Shown: positions 42,647 through 51,905, numbered from the stretch's first letter. The stretch: 64,000 nucleotides of DNA from Maricaulaceae bacterium (GCA_026126205.1 JAHCJP010000002.1:248001-312000), one strand, 5' to 3'. The notes: generated from the sequence alone by a model not told the origin. Numbers and translations: made by a program.

Positions 42647-44056
42647 CTACATCTGCATCGTCCAGCCCTCCACGCCCATCGCCGCCTGCCTGATGGCCTC
42701 GGTCATGGTGGGGTGGGGGTGGGAAGTGCGGGCCAGGTCTTCGGACGCGGCGCGGAACTCGATCGCCAGCGCCAGCGCGGCGACCATCTCGCCGACGCCC
42801 TTGCCGATCAGGTGCGCGCCGAGGATCTCGTCGGTCTCCGCGTCGGCGAGGATTTTCGCGAAGCCGTCGGTGTCGCCATTGGCGCGGGCGCGGGAATTGG
42901 CGCTGAACGGGAACTTGCCGGTCTTGTAGGCCCGGCCCTGCTCCTTGAGCTGCTCCTCGGTCAGGCCGACGGCGGCGATCTCCGGGCAGGTGTAGACCAC
43001 GGACGGAACAGCGAGATAATTCACATGCCCGGCCTTGCCGGCGATGCGCTCGGCGCAGGCGACGCCGTCATCCTCGGCCTTGTGGGCCAGCATCGGGCCG
43101 TGGGTGGCGTCGCCGATCACCCAGACGTTCTCGGCCCTGGTCCGGAAATGTTCGTTGGGGATGAAGCCGCGCTCGCCGGTTTCGATCCCCACGGTCTCCA
43201 GCCCCAGCCCCTCGGTGTAGGGCCGGCGGCCGATGCAGACGATGACGGCGCCGGCGTCCAGCGTCTCCGCCTCGCCGCCCTTCGCCGCCTCGGTGCTGAC
43301 CTTCAAGGCGCCGTCGGCTTTCTCCACGCCGGTCACCTTGCGCGACAGGCGAAAGTCGAACCCCTGTCTGGCGAACAGCCGCTGCGCGGTTTTCGCCAGC
43401 TCGCCGTCCATGCCGGGCAGGATGCGGTCGAGATATTCGACCACCGTCACCTGCGACCCCAGCCGCCGCCAGACCGAGCCCAGCTCCAGCCCGATCACCC
43501 CGGCGCCGATCAGCACCAGCCGTTCCGGAACCTGTTTGAACGACAGCGCTCCGGTGGAGGAGACGATGCGCTCCTCGTCGATCCCGACGCCGGGCAGCGG
43601 CGTCACCTCCGACCCGGTGGCGATGACGATGTGTTTCGTCTGCAGCGTCTGTTCGCCGTCCGCGCCCGCCACCGTCACCTTGCCCGGCCCTGCGATGCGG
43701 CCCCTGCCCTCGAACACCGTCACCTTGTGCTTCTTCATCAGGCCGGCGACGCCGCGGGTCAGCCCCTCAACGGTCTTGTCCTTGTGGGCCATCAGCTTCG
43801 CCAGGTCGACGGACAGGTCCCTGGCCTCGATCCCGAATTGCGAGAAGCCGTGCCCGGCCTGTTCATACAGCTCGGTGGCGTGCAGCAGCGCCTTCGACGG
43901 GATGCAGCCGACGTTCAGGCAGGTGCCGCCCAGCGTGGCGCGCATCTCGACCAGCGCCGTTTTCAGGCCCAGCTGGCCGGCGCGGATGGCGCAGTTATAG
44001 CCGCCGGGCCCGCCGCCGATGATCACGAGGTCGAAACTGTCGCCGGCTGCGGCCAT
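42647..44056 (-). CDS. lpdA: Dihydrolipoyl dehydrogenase (E3)
   Basis: 469 residues from ATG 44056, where the FAD domain starts ('FDLVIIGGGPGGYNCAI'). The redox disulphide is Cys46/Cys51 in 'GGTCLNVGCIPSKALLH'. NAD binding 'LIGAGVIGLELGSVW' lies mid-protein, and the C-terminal His-Glu dyad is in 'SHPHPTMTEAI'. It reoxidises lipoamide in pyruvate, 2-oxoglutarate and related dehydrogenase complexes. The other complex subunits are not in this window, so the gene is separate or downstream of them. Pyruvate kinase is encoded just upstream on the same strand, with 87 nt between. Confidence 0.94.
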   Translation of the reverse strand: MAAAGDSFDLVIIGGGPGGYNCAIRAGQLGLKTALVEMRATLGGTCLNVGCIPSKALLHATELYEQAGHGFSQFGIEARDLSVDLAKLMAHKDKTVEGLTRGVAGLMKKHKVTVFEGRGRIAGPGKVTVAGADGEQTLQTKHIVIATGSEVTPLPGVGIDEERIVSSTGALSFKQVPERLVLIGAGVIGLELGSVWRRLGSQVTVVEYLDRILPGMDGELAKTAQRLFARQGFDFRLSRKVTGVEKADGALKVSTEAAKGGEAETLDAGAVIVCIGRRPYTEGLGLETVGIETGERGFIPNEHFRTRAENVWVIGDATHGPMLAHKAEDDGVACAERIAGKAGHVNYLAVPSVVYTCPEIAAVGLTEEQLKEQGRAYKTGKFPFSANSRARANGDTDGFAKILADAETDEILGAHLIGKGVGEMVAALALAIEFRAASEDLARTSHPHPTMTEAIRQAAMGVEGWTMQM

Positions 44057-44103
44057 GGCGGGGCTCCCTTGCGCGCTGCGTTCGCCCCGCAAGTAAGCCG
44101 CGC

Positions 44104-44129
44104 CCCCGCCCCCGTCAACGCGGGCGGGG
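44104..44129 (-). terminator. GC-rich hairpin between pyk and lpdA
   Basis: An 8-bp stem (CCCCGCCC at 44104-44111, GGGCGGGG at 44122-44129) around 10 nt lies 14 nt after the pyk stop on the minus strand. There is no U-tract, so it may be an attenuating or Rho-assisted stop before lpdA. Confidence 0.3.
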
Positions 44130-44143
44130 CGGCGGCGGCCCGG

Positions 44144-45547
44144 TCAATCGAGAATGTGCAGCACGTTGGTGCGGCCTTCGGAGCCGAAGGGCAGGCCGGC
44201 GATCATCAGCGCCCGGCGGCGCTCGCCGATATCCTGTAACACCGCCCGCGCCTGGGCGATGGCGGCGTCGAAGCTCTCGGCGCCGGGGCGGGCCTGCGGC
44301 TCCACCCCCCAGACCAGCGCCAGCCGCCTCGCGGACGCATCCGAGGGCGACACGGCGATGATCCGCGCCTCCGGCCGTTCGCGGGCGATGGCCAGCGCCG
44401 AGGCCCCGGACTGGGTGAAGGCCAGCATCACCCGCGCGCCCTGCGCCTCGGCCGCCATGCGCGCGGCGTAGGCCAGCGCGCCGGCGTCGGCGCCGCGGTC
44501 GGGGTCGTCCAGCGGCGGCAAGTGGCGGCGGTATTCGGGATCGGCCTCCACCGCGGCGATGATGCGTTTCATGATCGCGACGCTGGTCAGCGGGTGGCGG
44601 CCCACCGCGGTCTCGGCGCTCAGCATCACCGCGTCGGCGCCCAGATAGACGGCGGTGGCGATGTCGCTGGCCTCGGCCCGCGTCGGGCTCTGCGCGGTGA
44701 TCATCGACTGCAGCATCTGGGTGGCGACGATCACCGGCCGGCCGGCGCGGCGGCAGACGCGGATGATCCGCCGCTGCATCACCGGCACCTGCTCCAGGTC
44801 CAGCTCCACCCCCAGGTCGCCGCGCGCCACCATCACCGCGTCGGCCAGCGCCGCGATCTCCTCCAGGTGCGCCAGCGCCGCGGGCTTCTCGATCTTGGCG
44901 ACCAGCCGCGCCCGGCCGTCCAGCAGCGCCTGCGCCTCGCGCACGTCGTCCGGGCGCTGCACGAAGCTGAGGGCCACATAGTCCGCCCCCTGCGCCAGCG
45001 CGAAGGAAAGGTCCGCCCGGTCCTTCTCGGTCAGCGCCGACAGCGGCAGTTCGCGGCCCGGCACGTTGATGCCCTTGTTGGCGGTCAGGGTTCCGCCGTT
45101 CAGGAACTCCAGCTCGGCGAAATTCTTGCCGGCCTGCGCCACCCGCGCCATCACCATGCCGTCGTCGAAGCTGAGCCGCGCGCCCTCCTCCAGCGCCGCG
45201 AACAGTTCCGGATGCGGGGCGCACAGCGCGCCTGCGTCCGCATGTTCGCCCAGCGACAGGCGCAGGCGCTGCAGCGGCTTCACGGTCACGCCGTCGCCCG
45301 GCAGCTTGCCGAGGCGCAGTTTCGGCCCCTGCAAATCGCACAGGATGGCGACATGGCGGTTCTGCGCCGCCGCCTCCTCGCGCACGCGGGCGATCACCGC
45401 GGCGTGGGCGGACTGGTCGCCATGGCTCATATTGACGCGGAAGGCGTCGGCCCCCGCCGCGATCATGTCGGCGATGCCCTTGCGGCTGTCCGAGGCCGGG
45501 CCGAGGGTCGCGAGGATCTTGCAGGCGCGGGCGGGCGAAGGCGGCAT
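44144..45547 (-). CDS. pyk: Pyruvate kinase
   Basis: 467 residues, the usual length of bacterial forms without an extra PEP-utilising domain. Landmarks: 'KILATLGPASDSRKGI' at the N-terminus, 'FRVNMSHGD', 'LCDLQGPKLRLGKL', 'KIEKPAAL', 'VMVARGDLGVEL' with the metal ligand, and 'TQMLQSMITAQSPTRAEASD' split as 'TQMLQSMI' and 'PTRAEASDIATAV'. It makes pyruvate and ATP from phosphoenolpyruvate. It starts at ATG 45547 and lies 60 nt downstream of the aminotransferase gene on the same strand. Allosteric control cannot be read. Confidence 0.95.
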   Translation of the reverse strand: MPPSPARACKILATLGPASDSRKGIADMIAAGADAFRVNMSHGDQSAHAAVIARVREEAAAQNRHVAILCDLQGPKLRLGKLPGDGVTVKPLQRLRLSLGEHADAGALCAPHPELFAALEEGARLSFDDGMVMARVAQAGKNFAELEFLNGGTLTANKGINVPGRELPLSALTEKDRADLSFALAQGADYVALSFVQRPDDVREAQALLDGRARLVAKIEKPAALAHLEEIAALADAVMVARGDLGVELDLEQVPVMQRRIIRVCRRAGRPVIVATQMLQSMITAQSPTRAEASDIATAVYLGADAVMLSAETAVGRHPLTSVAIMKRIIAAVEADPEYRRHLPPLDDPDRGADAGALAYAARMAAEAQGARVMLAFTQSGASALAIARERPEARIIAVSPSDASARRLALVWGVEPQARPGAESFDAAIAQARAVLQDIGERRRALMIAGLPFGSEGRTNVLHILD

Positions 45548-45607
45548 AGGCGGCGTCCCCGAAGCTGTGCTGCGCGTTGTAGCAGGATGCGCGGCGCAGG
45601 CCAGCGC

Positions 45608-46801
45608 CTATCCCTCCGCCAGGAAGCGTTTCAGGTTGCGGGCCGCCTGGCGGATGCGCTGTTCATTCTCGACCAGCGCCAGCCGCACATGGCCGTCGCC
45701 ATGCTCGCCGAAACCAAGGCCGGGCGCGACGGCGACGCCGGCCTTCTCCATCAGCAGCTTGGAAAAGGCGACCGAGCCGAGATCCGCGAACCGCTCCGGC
45801 ACCGGCGCCCAGGCGAACATGGTCGCCGGCGGGGACGGCACGTGCAGGCCCGCCTCGGCGAAGGTCTTCACCAGCACGTCGCGGCGCTTGCGATAGGTGT
45901 CGCGCGCCGCCTCGACGCAATCCTGCGGGCCGTTCAGCGCCGCCGCGGCCGCCACCTGCACCGGGGTGAAGGCGCCATAGTCGAGATAGGATTTCACCCG
46001 CGCCAGCGCCGCGATCAGCGTCGCATTGCCGGCCGCGAAGCCGATGCGCCAGCCGGGCATGGAGTAGGTCTTCGACATCGAGGTGAATTCCACCGCGATG
46101 TCCTTCGCCCCCGGAACCTGCAGGATGGAGGGCGGGGGATCGCCGTCAAACCAGATCTCCGAATAGGCGAGGTCGGAAAGGATTTTCAGCCCGGCGTGAC
46201 GGGCGAAATCCACCATCTCGGCGTAGAAATCGAGCCCCACGACCTGCGCCGTCGGGTTGGAGGGGAAGTTGAGGATCAGCGCCGTCGGCGCCGGAACCGA
46301 GTGCGCCGCAGCGCGCTCCAGCCGCGCCCGGAAACCGTCCAGCGGCAGCAGCGGAACCTGCCGCACCCCGGCCCCGGCGATGATGAAGCCGAAGGCGTGG
46401 ATGGGATAGCTGGGGCTGGGGCACAGGATCACATCGCCCGGCGCGGTGATCGCCTGGGCGAGATTGGCGAGGCCCTCTTTCGAGCCCAGGGTGACGATCG
46501 CCTCGCGCTCCGCGTCGATCTCCACCCCGAAGCGGCGGGCGTAATAACCCGCCAGCGCCTTGCGCAGGCCGGGCACGCCGCGGCTGACCGAATAGCGGTG
46601 GGTTTTCGGGTCCTGCACGCTCTCGCGCAGTTTCTCGACGATATGCGGCGGGGTCGGCAGGTCCGGATTGCCCATGCCGAAATCGATGATGTCGCGCCCC
46701 GCCGCGCGCAGCTTCGCCTTCAGGGCGTTGACCTCGGCGAACACATAGGGCGGCAGGCGGCGGACGCGATAGAAGCTTTCGGCGGTGTCGGGGCTGGGCA
46801 T
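45608..46801 (-). CDS. PLP-dependent aminotransferase, AlaC / LL-DAP-aminotransferase-like
   Basis: 397 residues from ATG 46801. Fold-type I class I/II aminotransferase: 'FGMGNPDLPTPPHIVEKL' near the N-terminus, 'NFPSNPTAQVVGLDFY', 'LSDLAYSEIWFDG' and the PLP-lysine region 'TSMSKTYSMPGWRIGFAAGN' with Lys in 'SMSKTYS'. The C-terminal Arg for the carboxylate is in 'HVRLALVENEQRIRQA'. The sequence matches the group annotated as alanine transaminase AlaC or LL-diaminopimelate aminotransferase. It transfers an amino group to pyruvate or 2-oxoglutarate; beside pyk the alanine/pyruvate exchange is the natural reading. Confidence 0.88.
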   Translation of the reverse strand: MPSPDTAESFYRVRRLPPYVFAEVNALKAKLRAAGRDIIDFGMGNPDLPTPPHIVEKLRESVQDPKTHRYSVSRGVPGLRKALAGYYARRFGVEIDAEREAIVTLGSKEGLANLAQAITAPGDVILCPSPSYPIHAFGFIIAGAGVRQVPLLPLDGFRARLERAAAHSVPAPTALILNFPSNPTAQVVGLDFYAEMVDFARHAGLKILSDLAYSEIWFDGDPPPSILQVPGAKDIAVEFTSMSKTYSMPGWRIGFAAGNATLIAALARVKSYLDYGAFTPVQVAAAAALNGPQDCVEAARDTYRKRRDVLVKTFAEAGLHVPSPPATMFAWAPVPERFADLGSVAFSKLLMEKAGVAVAPGLGFGEHGDGHVRLALVENEQRIRQAARNLKRFLAEG

Positions 46802-46882
46802 GGGGCGGGAGTCCGGTTGTGCGCGGGCGCAGCATATCGCCCGCCGATCCCGGCGCAATTGCGGCGGCTGCGTGGACGCGCT

Positions 46883-48214
46883 TCAGCCCGCCGCGGCCAG
46901 CGGCGTGCGCGCCAGCGGCATGCGGAAGCACAGCGTGAACACCGCGCCGGCGCCCGGCCGGCTGTCCAGCGCCACGCCGCCGCCCATCTGTTCGCAGAGG
47001 CTGCGCGTGATCGCCAGGCCGAGGCCGGCGCCGCCATGGCGGCGCGCCGCCGAGTTGTCAGCCTGGGTGAAGGGTTCGAACAGCGCCGCCGCCCGCGCCG
47101 GGTCTATGCCCGGCCCGGTGTCCTGCACCGCCACGCGCACCGCGACCGCATCGGCGCCGTCCTCCTCGGCCCAGGCGCGCACCGTGATTCCGCCCTGGCC
47201 GGTGAATTTCACCGCGTTGGAGAGCAAATTGACCAGGCACTGGCGCACGCGCGCCGAATCGAACACCAGCCGCTCCGGCACGGAAGGGTCGATGGCGCAG
47301 GTCAGGGACAGGCCCTTTTCGGCCGCCGGGGCCTCGAACAGTTTCACGCTGTGGCGCAGCGCCGTGGACAAATCGTCTTCCTTCGGCTCGATGCGCATTT
47401 TCCCGGCCTCGATGCGCGCCATGTCCAGCACGTCGTTCAGCACCGCGTCCAGAAGGTCGCCGGAGCCGATGATGACATCGGCGCGCTCGGCCAGCGCCGG
47501 GCTGGTCAGGTCGCGCCGCAGCAGCCGCGCCATGCCGAGGATGCCGCTCAGCGGCGTGCGCACCTCGTGGCTCATCATGGCGAGGAATTCCGACTTGGCG
47601 GCGTTGGCGGCCTCGGCGGCGGCCTTCTGCTCCTCCAGCCGCGCCGTGGTTTCGCGCAGGCGCTTGCGGATCAGCCAGAACATCTGCGCCGCGCGCATCG
47701 AGAACGCCGCCAGCAGCAGCACGCCGCCGGTGGCGGCGACGGCGCCGCCGCCCTGGAACGGGTTGAAAGCCGTCACCATGACGACCATGGTCAGCAGCAC
47801 CGGCCCCGCCCCCAGCGCCAGCATTCTCACCGAGTTGTGCATGAAGCCCTGGGCGTAGACCAGCAGCCCGGCCCACAGCGCCACGGCGGTGAAATGCATC
47901 GCCGGGTCGCCCTTGAACCACATCAGCATGCTGAGCACGCACCAGTTCAGCATCATGGCGTGCACGGCGGCCATGAAGGCCAGCCGCCGCAGGCCGCTGC
48001 GCGCCGCGCCGGCTTCCGGTCCGCCCGCCGCGAATCGCGTGACCAGCGCCAGGGCGGCCATCACCGGCGTCCAGGCCAGCGCCGCCTCGCGCCCCACGCC
48101 CAGCCAGATGATGGGCGCAACCAGCGCGATCGCCACCATGATGCTGGTCCACATGCGGCGGAAGTTCGCCGCGGCCTCGTCTGCGCCCGGATCGTCCAGG
48201 AAACGCGAAACCAT
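46883..48214 (-). CDS. Membrane sensor histidine kinase without receiver
   Basis: 443 residues. Six predicted membrane helices cover about 20-185. A short coiled coil ('RLRETTARLEEQKAAAEAA') leads into HisKA with 'EFLAMMSHEVRTPLSGILG' and the phospho-His. The ATPase domain has N box 'LVNLLSNAVKFT', G1 'DTGPGIDP' and G2 'GGAGLGLAI'. The protein stops soon after, so it lacks a receiver and must pass phosphate to a separate response regulator. No regulator is adjacent. The helices have no recognisable input domain; it may sense the membrane itself. Confidence 0.9.
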   Translation of the reverse strand: MVSRFLDDPGADEAAANFRRMWTSIMVAIALVAPIIWLGVGREAALAWTPVMAALALVTRFAAGGPEAGAARSGLRRLAFMAAVHAMMLNWCVLSMLMWFKGDPAMHFTAVALWAGLLVYAQGFMHNSVRMLALGAGPVLLTMVVMVTAFNPFQGGGAVAATGGVLLLAAFSMRAAQMFWLIRKRLRETTARLEEQKAAAEAANAAKSEFLAMMSHEVRTPLSGILGMARLLRRDLTSPALAERADVIIGSGDLLDAVLNDVLDMARIEAGKMRIEPKEDDLSTALRHSVKLFEAPAAEKGLSLTCAIDPSVPERLVFDSARVRQCLVNLLSNAVKFTGQGGITVRAWAEEDGADAVAVRVAVQDTGPGIDPARAAALFEPFTQADNSAARRHGGAGLGLAITRSLCEQMGGGVALDSRPGAGAVFTLCFRMPLARTPLAAAG

Positions 48215-48409
48215 CTCTGACCCCGAACCAGCTCCACCCTTGGCGGGTGTTTCGGCGACATTACGCTTTCAGCGTTTTAATTTTGTTACTCCAGAAGTGT
48301 ACACTGTTCACCGCGGGCTATTCCCGCAAACCGATTGCCGGTTCACCGCCCTTGCCAGCCCCGCCCGCCCGGGGCATCAAAACCGGGGTGCGGACCCCTT
48401 TGACGAAAC

Positions 48410-48442
48410 AGGGGGTGAAGAGGGGGTGAACAGGGGGTTATG
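48410..48442 (+). repeat. Triplicated 11-bp repeat containing the ribosome site of the next gene
   Basis: Three tandem 11-bp units, AGGGGGTGAAG (48410-48420), AGGGGGTGAAC (48421-48431) and AGGGGGTTATG (48432-48442), precede the CoA-transferase-family start at 48440, the last unit including its ATG. Each unit carries a Shine-Dalgarno-like AGGGGGTGA core. Copy number may tune translation. Confidence 0.7.
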
Positions 48443-49579
48443 AGCGGGCCGTTGCAGGGCATAAGAGTGGTGGAAATGACGGGTCTTGGCCCCTGTCCGA
48501 TGGCCGGGCAGTGGCTGGCCGACCTGGGGGCCGGCGTCATCTGCATCGACCGCCGCGCCGAGCCGGCGCTGCCCGAACGGCCGAAGGACGCCAACCGCCG
48601 CGGCAAGCGCTCCATCGCCCTGAACCTGAAACAGGCTGATGCAGTTACGGCAGCCAAGACCCTGATTTCGCAGGCCGATATCCTGATCGAGGGCTTCCGG
48701 CCCGGCGTGATGGAGCGCTTCGGCCTCGGCCCGGAGGCGATGCTGGCCGCCAATCCGAAACTGGTCTATGGCCGCCTGACCGGCTGGGGCCAGACCGGGC
48801 CGCTGGCGCCCCGCGCCGGGCATGACATCACCTATGCCGCCATCGCCGGCGTGCTGCACGGCGTCGGACCGAAAAGCCAGCCGGTTCCGCCACTTAACAT
48901 CGCCGCCGACTATGCCGGCGGCTCGGCGTTTCTGGTCATCGGCGTGCTGGCGGCGCTGCTGCGCGCCCGCGAGACCGGCGCCGGCCAGGTGGTCGACGCG
49001 GCGATGACCGAGGGCGCGGCGGCGCTGACCAGCCTGTTCCATTCCCTGCTCGCCGCCGGCGTCTGGAAGGACGCGCGCGAGGCCAACATCATCGACGGCG
49101 GCGCGCCCTTCTACGGCGTCTATGAATGCGCCGGCGGCGGCCATGTCGCCGTCGGGCCGCTTGAGCCGCAATTCTTCGCCGAACTGGTCGACGGCCTCGG
49201 CCTCGACCCCGAATGGAAGCAGGCGCAGTACGACCAGACCCGCTGGGCGGAGCTGAAGGCGCTGCTGGCCGAAACCTTCAAAACCCGCACCCGCGACGAC
49301 TGGGCGGCGCGGTTCGAGACAAGCGACGCCTGCGTCGCCCCGGTGCTCAGCCTGCGCGAGGCGCCGGCGCATCCGCACAATCTGGCGCGGGAAAGCTTCG
49401 CCTTCAGAGAGGGTTATCCCCAGCCCGCCCCGGCGCCGCGCTTTTCCAGGGACGCGCCGCAAATCGCCCGCCCGCCCTGTTTCATGGGCGAGCACGGGGC
49501 GGAGGTCCTGACCGAAGCCGGCTTCGACGCCGATTTCATCAACGCCTTGCGCGCCTCCGGCGCCCTGCTGGAGGCGTGA
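48440..49579 (+). CDS. CoA-transferase family III protein, alpha-methylacyl-CoA racemase type
   Basis: 379 residues. The family III start 'LQGIRVVEMTGLGPCPMAG' and 'SIALNLK' are present. The racemase-type residues are kept: 'PRAGHDITYAA' with His128 and Asp129, and 'NIAADYAGGSAFL' with the second Asp, as in AMACR. Therefore it more likely inverts alpha-methylacyl-CoA stereochemistry in branched-chain or sterol side-chain oxidation than transfers CoA. The ribosome site is part of a triplicated 11-bp repeat. It is followed after 3 nt by the ferredoxin-reductase-type gene, forming an operon. Confidence 0.88.
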   Translation: MSGPLQGIRVVEMTGLGPCPMAGQWLADLGAGVICIDRRAEPALPERPKDANRRGKRSIALNLKQADAVTAAKTLISQADILIEGFRPGVMERFGLGPEAMLAANPKLVYGRLTGWGQTGPLAPRAGHDITYAAIAGVLHGVGPKSQPVPPLNIAADYAGGSAFLVIGVLAALLRARETGAGQVVDAAMTEGAAALTSLFHSLLAAGVWKDAREANIIDGGAPFYGVYECAGGGHVAVGPLEPQFFAELVDGLGLDPEWKQAQYDQTRWAELKALLAETFKTRTRDDWAARFETSDACVAPVLSLREAPAHPHNLARESFAFREGYPQPAPAPRFSRDAPQIARPPCFMGEHGAEVLTEAGFDADFINALRASGALLEA

Positions 49580-49582
49580 GCG

Positions 49583-50800
49583 ATGCCCGGCCGCATCGTC
49601 ATCATCGGCGGCGGGCAGGCGGGGGTGCAGCTGGCCGATACCCTGCGCCGTGAAGGGCATGAGGGCGAAATCGCGCTGATCGCCGCCGATCCGGACTGGC
49701 CCTATCAGCGACCGCCGCTGTCGAAAGCCTATCTGACCGGCGATTTCGCGGCTGAGCGCCTGCCGTTGCGGCCGCCGGCGTTTTACGAAACGGCGCGGAT
49801 CGATTTGCGGCGCGGGACGGCGGCGGTGTCCATCGACCGCGCGGCGAAAACCATCGCCCTATCGAAGGGCGACGCGCTCGCCTATGACGCGCTGGTCCTC
49901 GCCACCGGGGCGAAGGTGATAATCCCCCCGATCCCCGGCGCCGGCCTGCCGGGGGTGTTCGTGCTGCGCACCCTGGCCGACGCCGATGCGATCAAGGCGC
50001 GCATGGCGGACGCAAGCCGCGTCGTGGTGATCGGCGGCGGCTTCATCGGCCTGGAAACGGCGGCCTCTGCGCGAAAAATGCGTCAGGAGGTGACAGTGGT
50101 GGAGGCGCTGGACCGGCTGATGAAACGCGCCGTCAGCGCGCCGGTATCGGCCTTCTTCCACAGCCTGCACACAAGGCATGGCGTCGATATCCGCTATGAC
50201 GCCAGGGTGTCGCGAATCCAGCCTGACGGTGAAGATTTGAGTATTGTTTTGTCAGTAGGTGGCAGCATAACGGCCGATCTGGTCATCCTCGGCGCCGGCG
50301 TGACGCCGGAGACGGCGCTGGCCGAAACCGCGGGCCTGGAGTGCGCCGATGGCGTTATTACTGACACATACTGCCGCACATCCGACGCGGCGATTTACGC
50401 CATCGGCGACTGCGCCCGCTGGCCCGACCCGCGAACCGGGCGGATGTTGCGGCTGGAATCGATCCAGACCGCCGCCGACCAGGCCCGGACGCTGGCCAAG
50501 ACCCTGACCGGAACGCCCACCGGCTATGACGCCGTTCCCTGGTTCTGGTCCGACCAGTACGAGGTGAAGCTGCAGATGGCCGGCCTGTCCGAAGGTCATG
50601 ACCGCGCCGTCACCCGCGGCGACCCGGACGCGGACGGCTTCTCGATCTTTTATTTCAGGGACGGCCGGCTGATCGCGGCGGATTCGATCAACGCCCCCGC
50701 CGACCATATGGCGGCGCGGAAAATTCTCGGCGCGCAGCCGCCGGAACTGACGCCGGAACAGGCCGCCGACCCGGCCTTCGACCTGAGGGCGGCTTTTTAG
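49583..50800 (+). CDS. FAD-dependent ferredoxin/putidaredoxin reductase-type oxidoreductase
   Basis: 405 residues. 'IVIIGGGQAGVQLADTL' binds FAD, 'WPYQRPPLSKAYLTGD' is the signature of ferredoxin reductases of the rubredoxin/putidaredoxin type, 'VVVIGGGFIGLETAASARK' binds NAD(P)H, and 'YAIGDCARW' closes the FAD site. The C-terminal 'FWSDQYEVKLQMAG' belongs to the same family. It would pass electrons from NADH to a [2Fe-2S] ferredoxin serving a P450 or dioxygenase, but neither partner is adjacent. It begins 3 nt after the racemase-type gene and shares its transcript. Confidence 0.9.
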   Translation: MPGRIVIIGGGQAGVQLADTLRREGHEGEIALIAADPDWPYQRPPLSKAYLTGDFAAERLPLRPPAFYETARIDLRRGTAAVSIDRAAKTIALSKGDALAYDALVLATGAKVIIPPIPGAGLPGVFVLRTLADADAIKARMADASRVVVIGGGFIGLETAASARKMRQEVTVVEALDRLMKRAVSAPVSAFFHSLHTRHGVDIRYDARVSRIQPDGEDLSIVLSVGGSITADLVILGAGVTPETALAETAGLECADGVITDTYCRTSDAAIYAIGDCARWPDPRTGRMLRLESIQTAADQARTLAKTLTGTPTGYDAVPWFWSDQYEVKLQMAGLSEGHDRAVTRGDPDADGFSIFYFRDGRLIAADSINAPADHMAARKILGAQPPELTPEQAADPAFDLRAAF

Positions 50801-50851
50801 CGCCCCTGGCTGCCGGAATCCTGAAAACGCTGGTGAATGCAGGCGCCCTTC

Positions 50852-51059
50852 ACTCGTCATTCCGGGCGCGGTGTGGCATGTAATGCTGCGCCGCAGACCC
50901 GGAACCCACCGAAGAGAAAGCAGCAAAACTTGCGGGCATCGCTCCCGCGACCGGCTTGCGAGGCGATTCCCGCAAGCGTCTTCCTCGCCTGCGGCAGGTT
51001 CCGGCTAGCGCTCCGGGCGCCTGCGGCGATCCGGAGCTTGGCCGGAATGACGAAAGAGT
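50852..51059. repeat. MITE/RPE-like repeat with inverted ends
   Basis: About 208 bp in the gap between the reductase and fabI. It begins ACTCGTCATTCCGG (50852-50865) and ends CCGGAATGACGAAAGAGT (51042-51059); CGTCATTCCGG and CCGGAATGACG are perfect 11-bp inverted ends. The inside holds shorter dyads such as GCTTGCGAGGCGATTCCCGC. No coding frame of interest. This 'CGTCATTCCGG...CCGGAATGACG' form is a common alphaproteobacterial dispersed element. Copies elsewhere in the genome cannot be checked here. Confidence 0.75.
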
Positions 51060-51086
51060 AGCGTACCGGGAGGCGAAGCTCCGCGC

Positions 51087-51905
51087 CTATTCCTCGTCCG
51101 CGAAATCCGGCACCGCGACGGCGTGGAAACCGGCGTCGACATGCAGCGTCTCGCCGGTGCAGGAATGGCCAAGGTCGGACAGCAGGTACAGCGCTGCGCC
51201 GGCGATGCCCTCCATCCGCGTGTCCTCTTTCATCATGCTCCATTCGCGCCCGGTCTTCATCAGCGCCCGGCCGCCGGAAATACCGGCCATGGCCAGCGTG
51301 CGTACCGGCCCCGCCGAGATGGCGTTGACGCGGATGCCCTTCGGACCGAGATCGCGGGCCATGTAGCGGGTGCTGGCCTCAAGCGCCGCCTTGGCGACGC
51401 CCATGACGTTATAGCTGGGCACCACGCGCTCGGCCCCCAGATAGGTCAGCGTCACCATCGACCCGCCATTGTTCATCAGCGGCCAGGCGCGGCGGCCGGC
51501 GTCGACGAAGGAAAACGCCGAGATCTCCATGGCGCGGCGAAAGCCCTCGCGAGTGGTCTTGTCGACGAAGCTGCCCTGCAGCTCCTCCTTGCCGGCGAAC
51601 GCGATGGCGTGGACCAGAAAGTCCATGCCGCCCCATTTCTTTTCGATGGCGGCGAAGGCGGCGTCCATGTCGGCGTCGCTGGTCACATCCGCCGAGACCA
51701 TGAAGGGTTCGCACGGCAGGCTTTCCACCAACGGGCGCACCCGGCGCTCCAGCTCCTCGCCCTGGTAGGAGAAGCACAGCTCCGCGCCCTGCGCCGCCAG
51801 CTGGCGGGCGATGCCCCAGGCGATCGAATTCCTGTTGGCCACGCCCATGATCAGGCCGCGCTTGCCCTTCATCAGCTCGCCGGCGGGAAAAACCTCTTCG
51901 CTCAT
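51087..51905 (-). CDS. fabI: Enoyl-[acyl-carrier-protein] reductase (NADH) FabI
   Basis: 272 residues. The cofactor site is 'GLIMGVANRNSIAWGIA', and the SDR catalytic pair is in 'SYNVMGVAKAALE' (Tyr..Lys with the FabI spacing of 6). The N-terminal 'FPAGELMKGKRGLIMG' is typical of Alphaproteobacteria. It reduces trans-2-enoyl-ACP in the last step of fatty-acid elongation and is the known target of triclosan-type inhibitors. It follows fabB after 31 nt on the same strand and ends close to the MITE-like repeat. Confidence 0.95.
   Translation of the reverse strand: MSEEVFPAGELMKGKRGLIMGVANRNSIAWGIARQLAAQGAELCFSYQGEELERRVRPLVESLPCEPFMVSADVTSDADMDAAFAAIEKKWGGMDFLVHAIAFAGKEELQGSFVDKTTREGFRRAMEISAFSFVDAGRRAWPLMNNGGSMVTLTYLGAERVVPSYNVMGVAKAALEASTRYMARDLGPKGIRVNAISAGPVRTLAMAGISGGRALMKTGREWSMMKEDTRMEGIAGAALYLLSDLGHSCTGETLHVDAGFHAVAVPDFADEE

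Noticed and set aside
44522..48220. Very long plus-strand open frame (over 1,200 codons)
   Set aside because: Runs antisense to pyk, the aminotransferase and the histidine kinase, all with clear motifs; the translation is His/Arg/Gln-rich noise.
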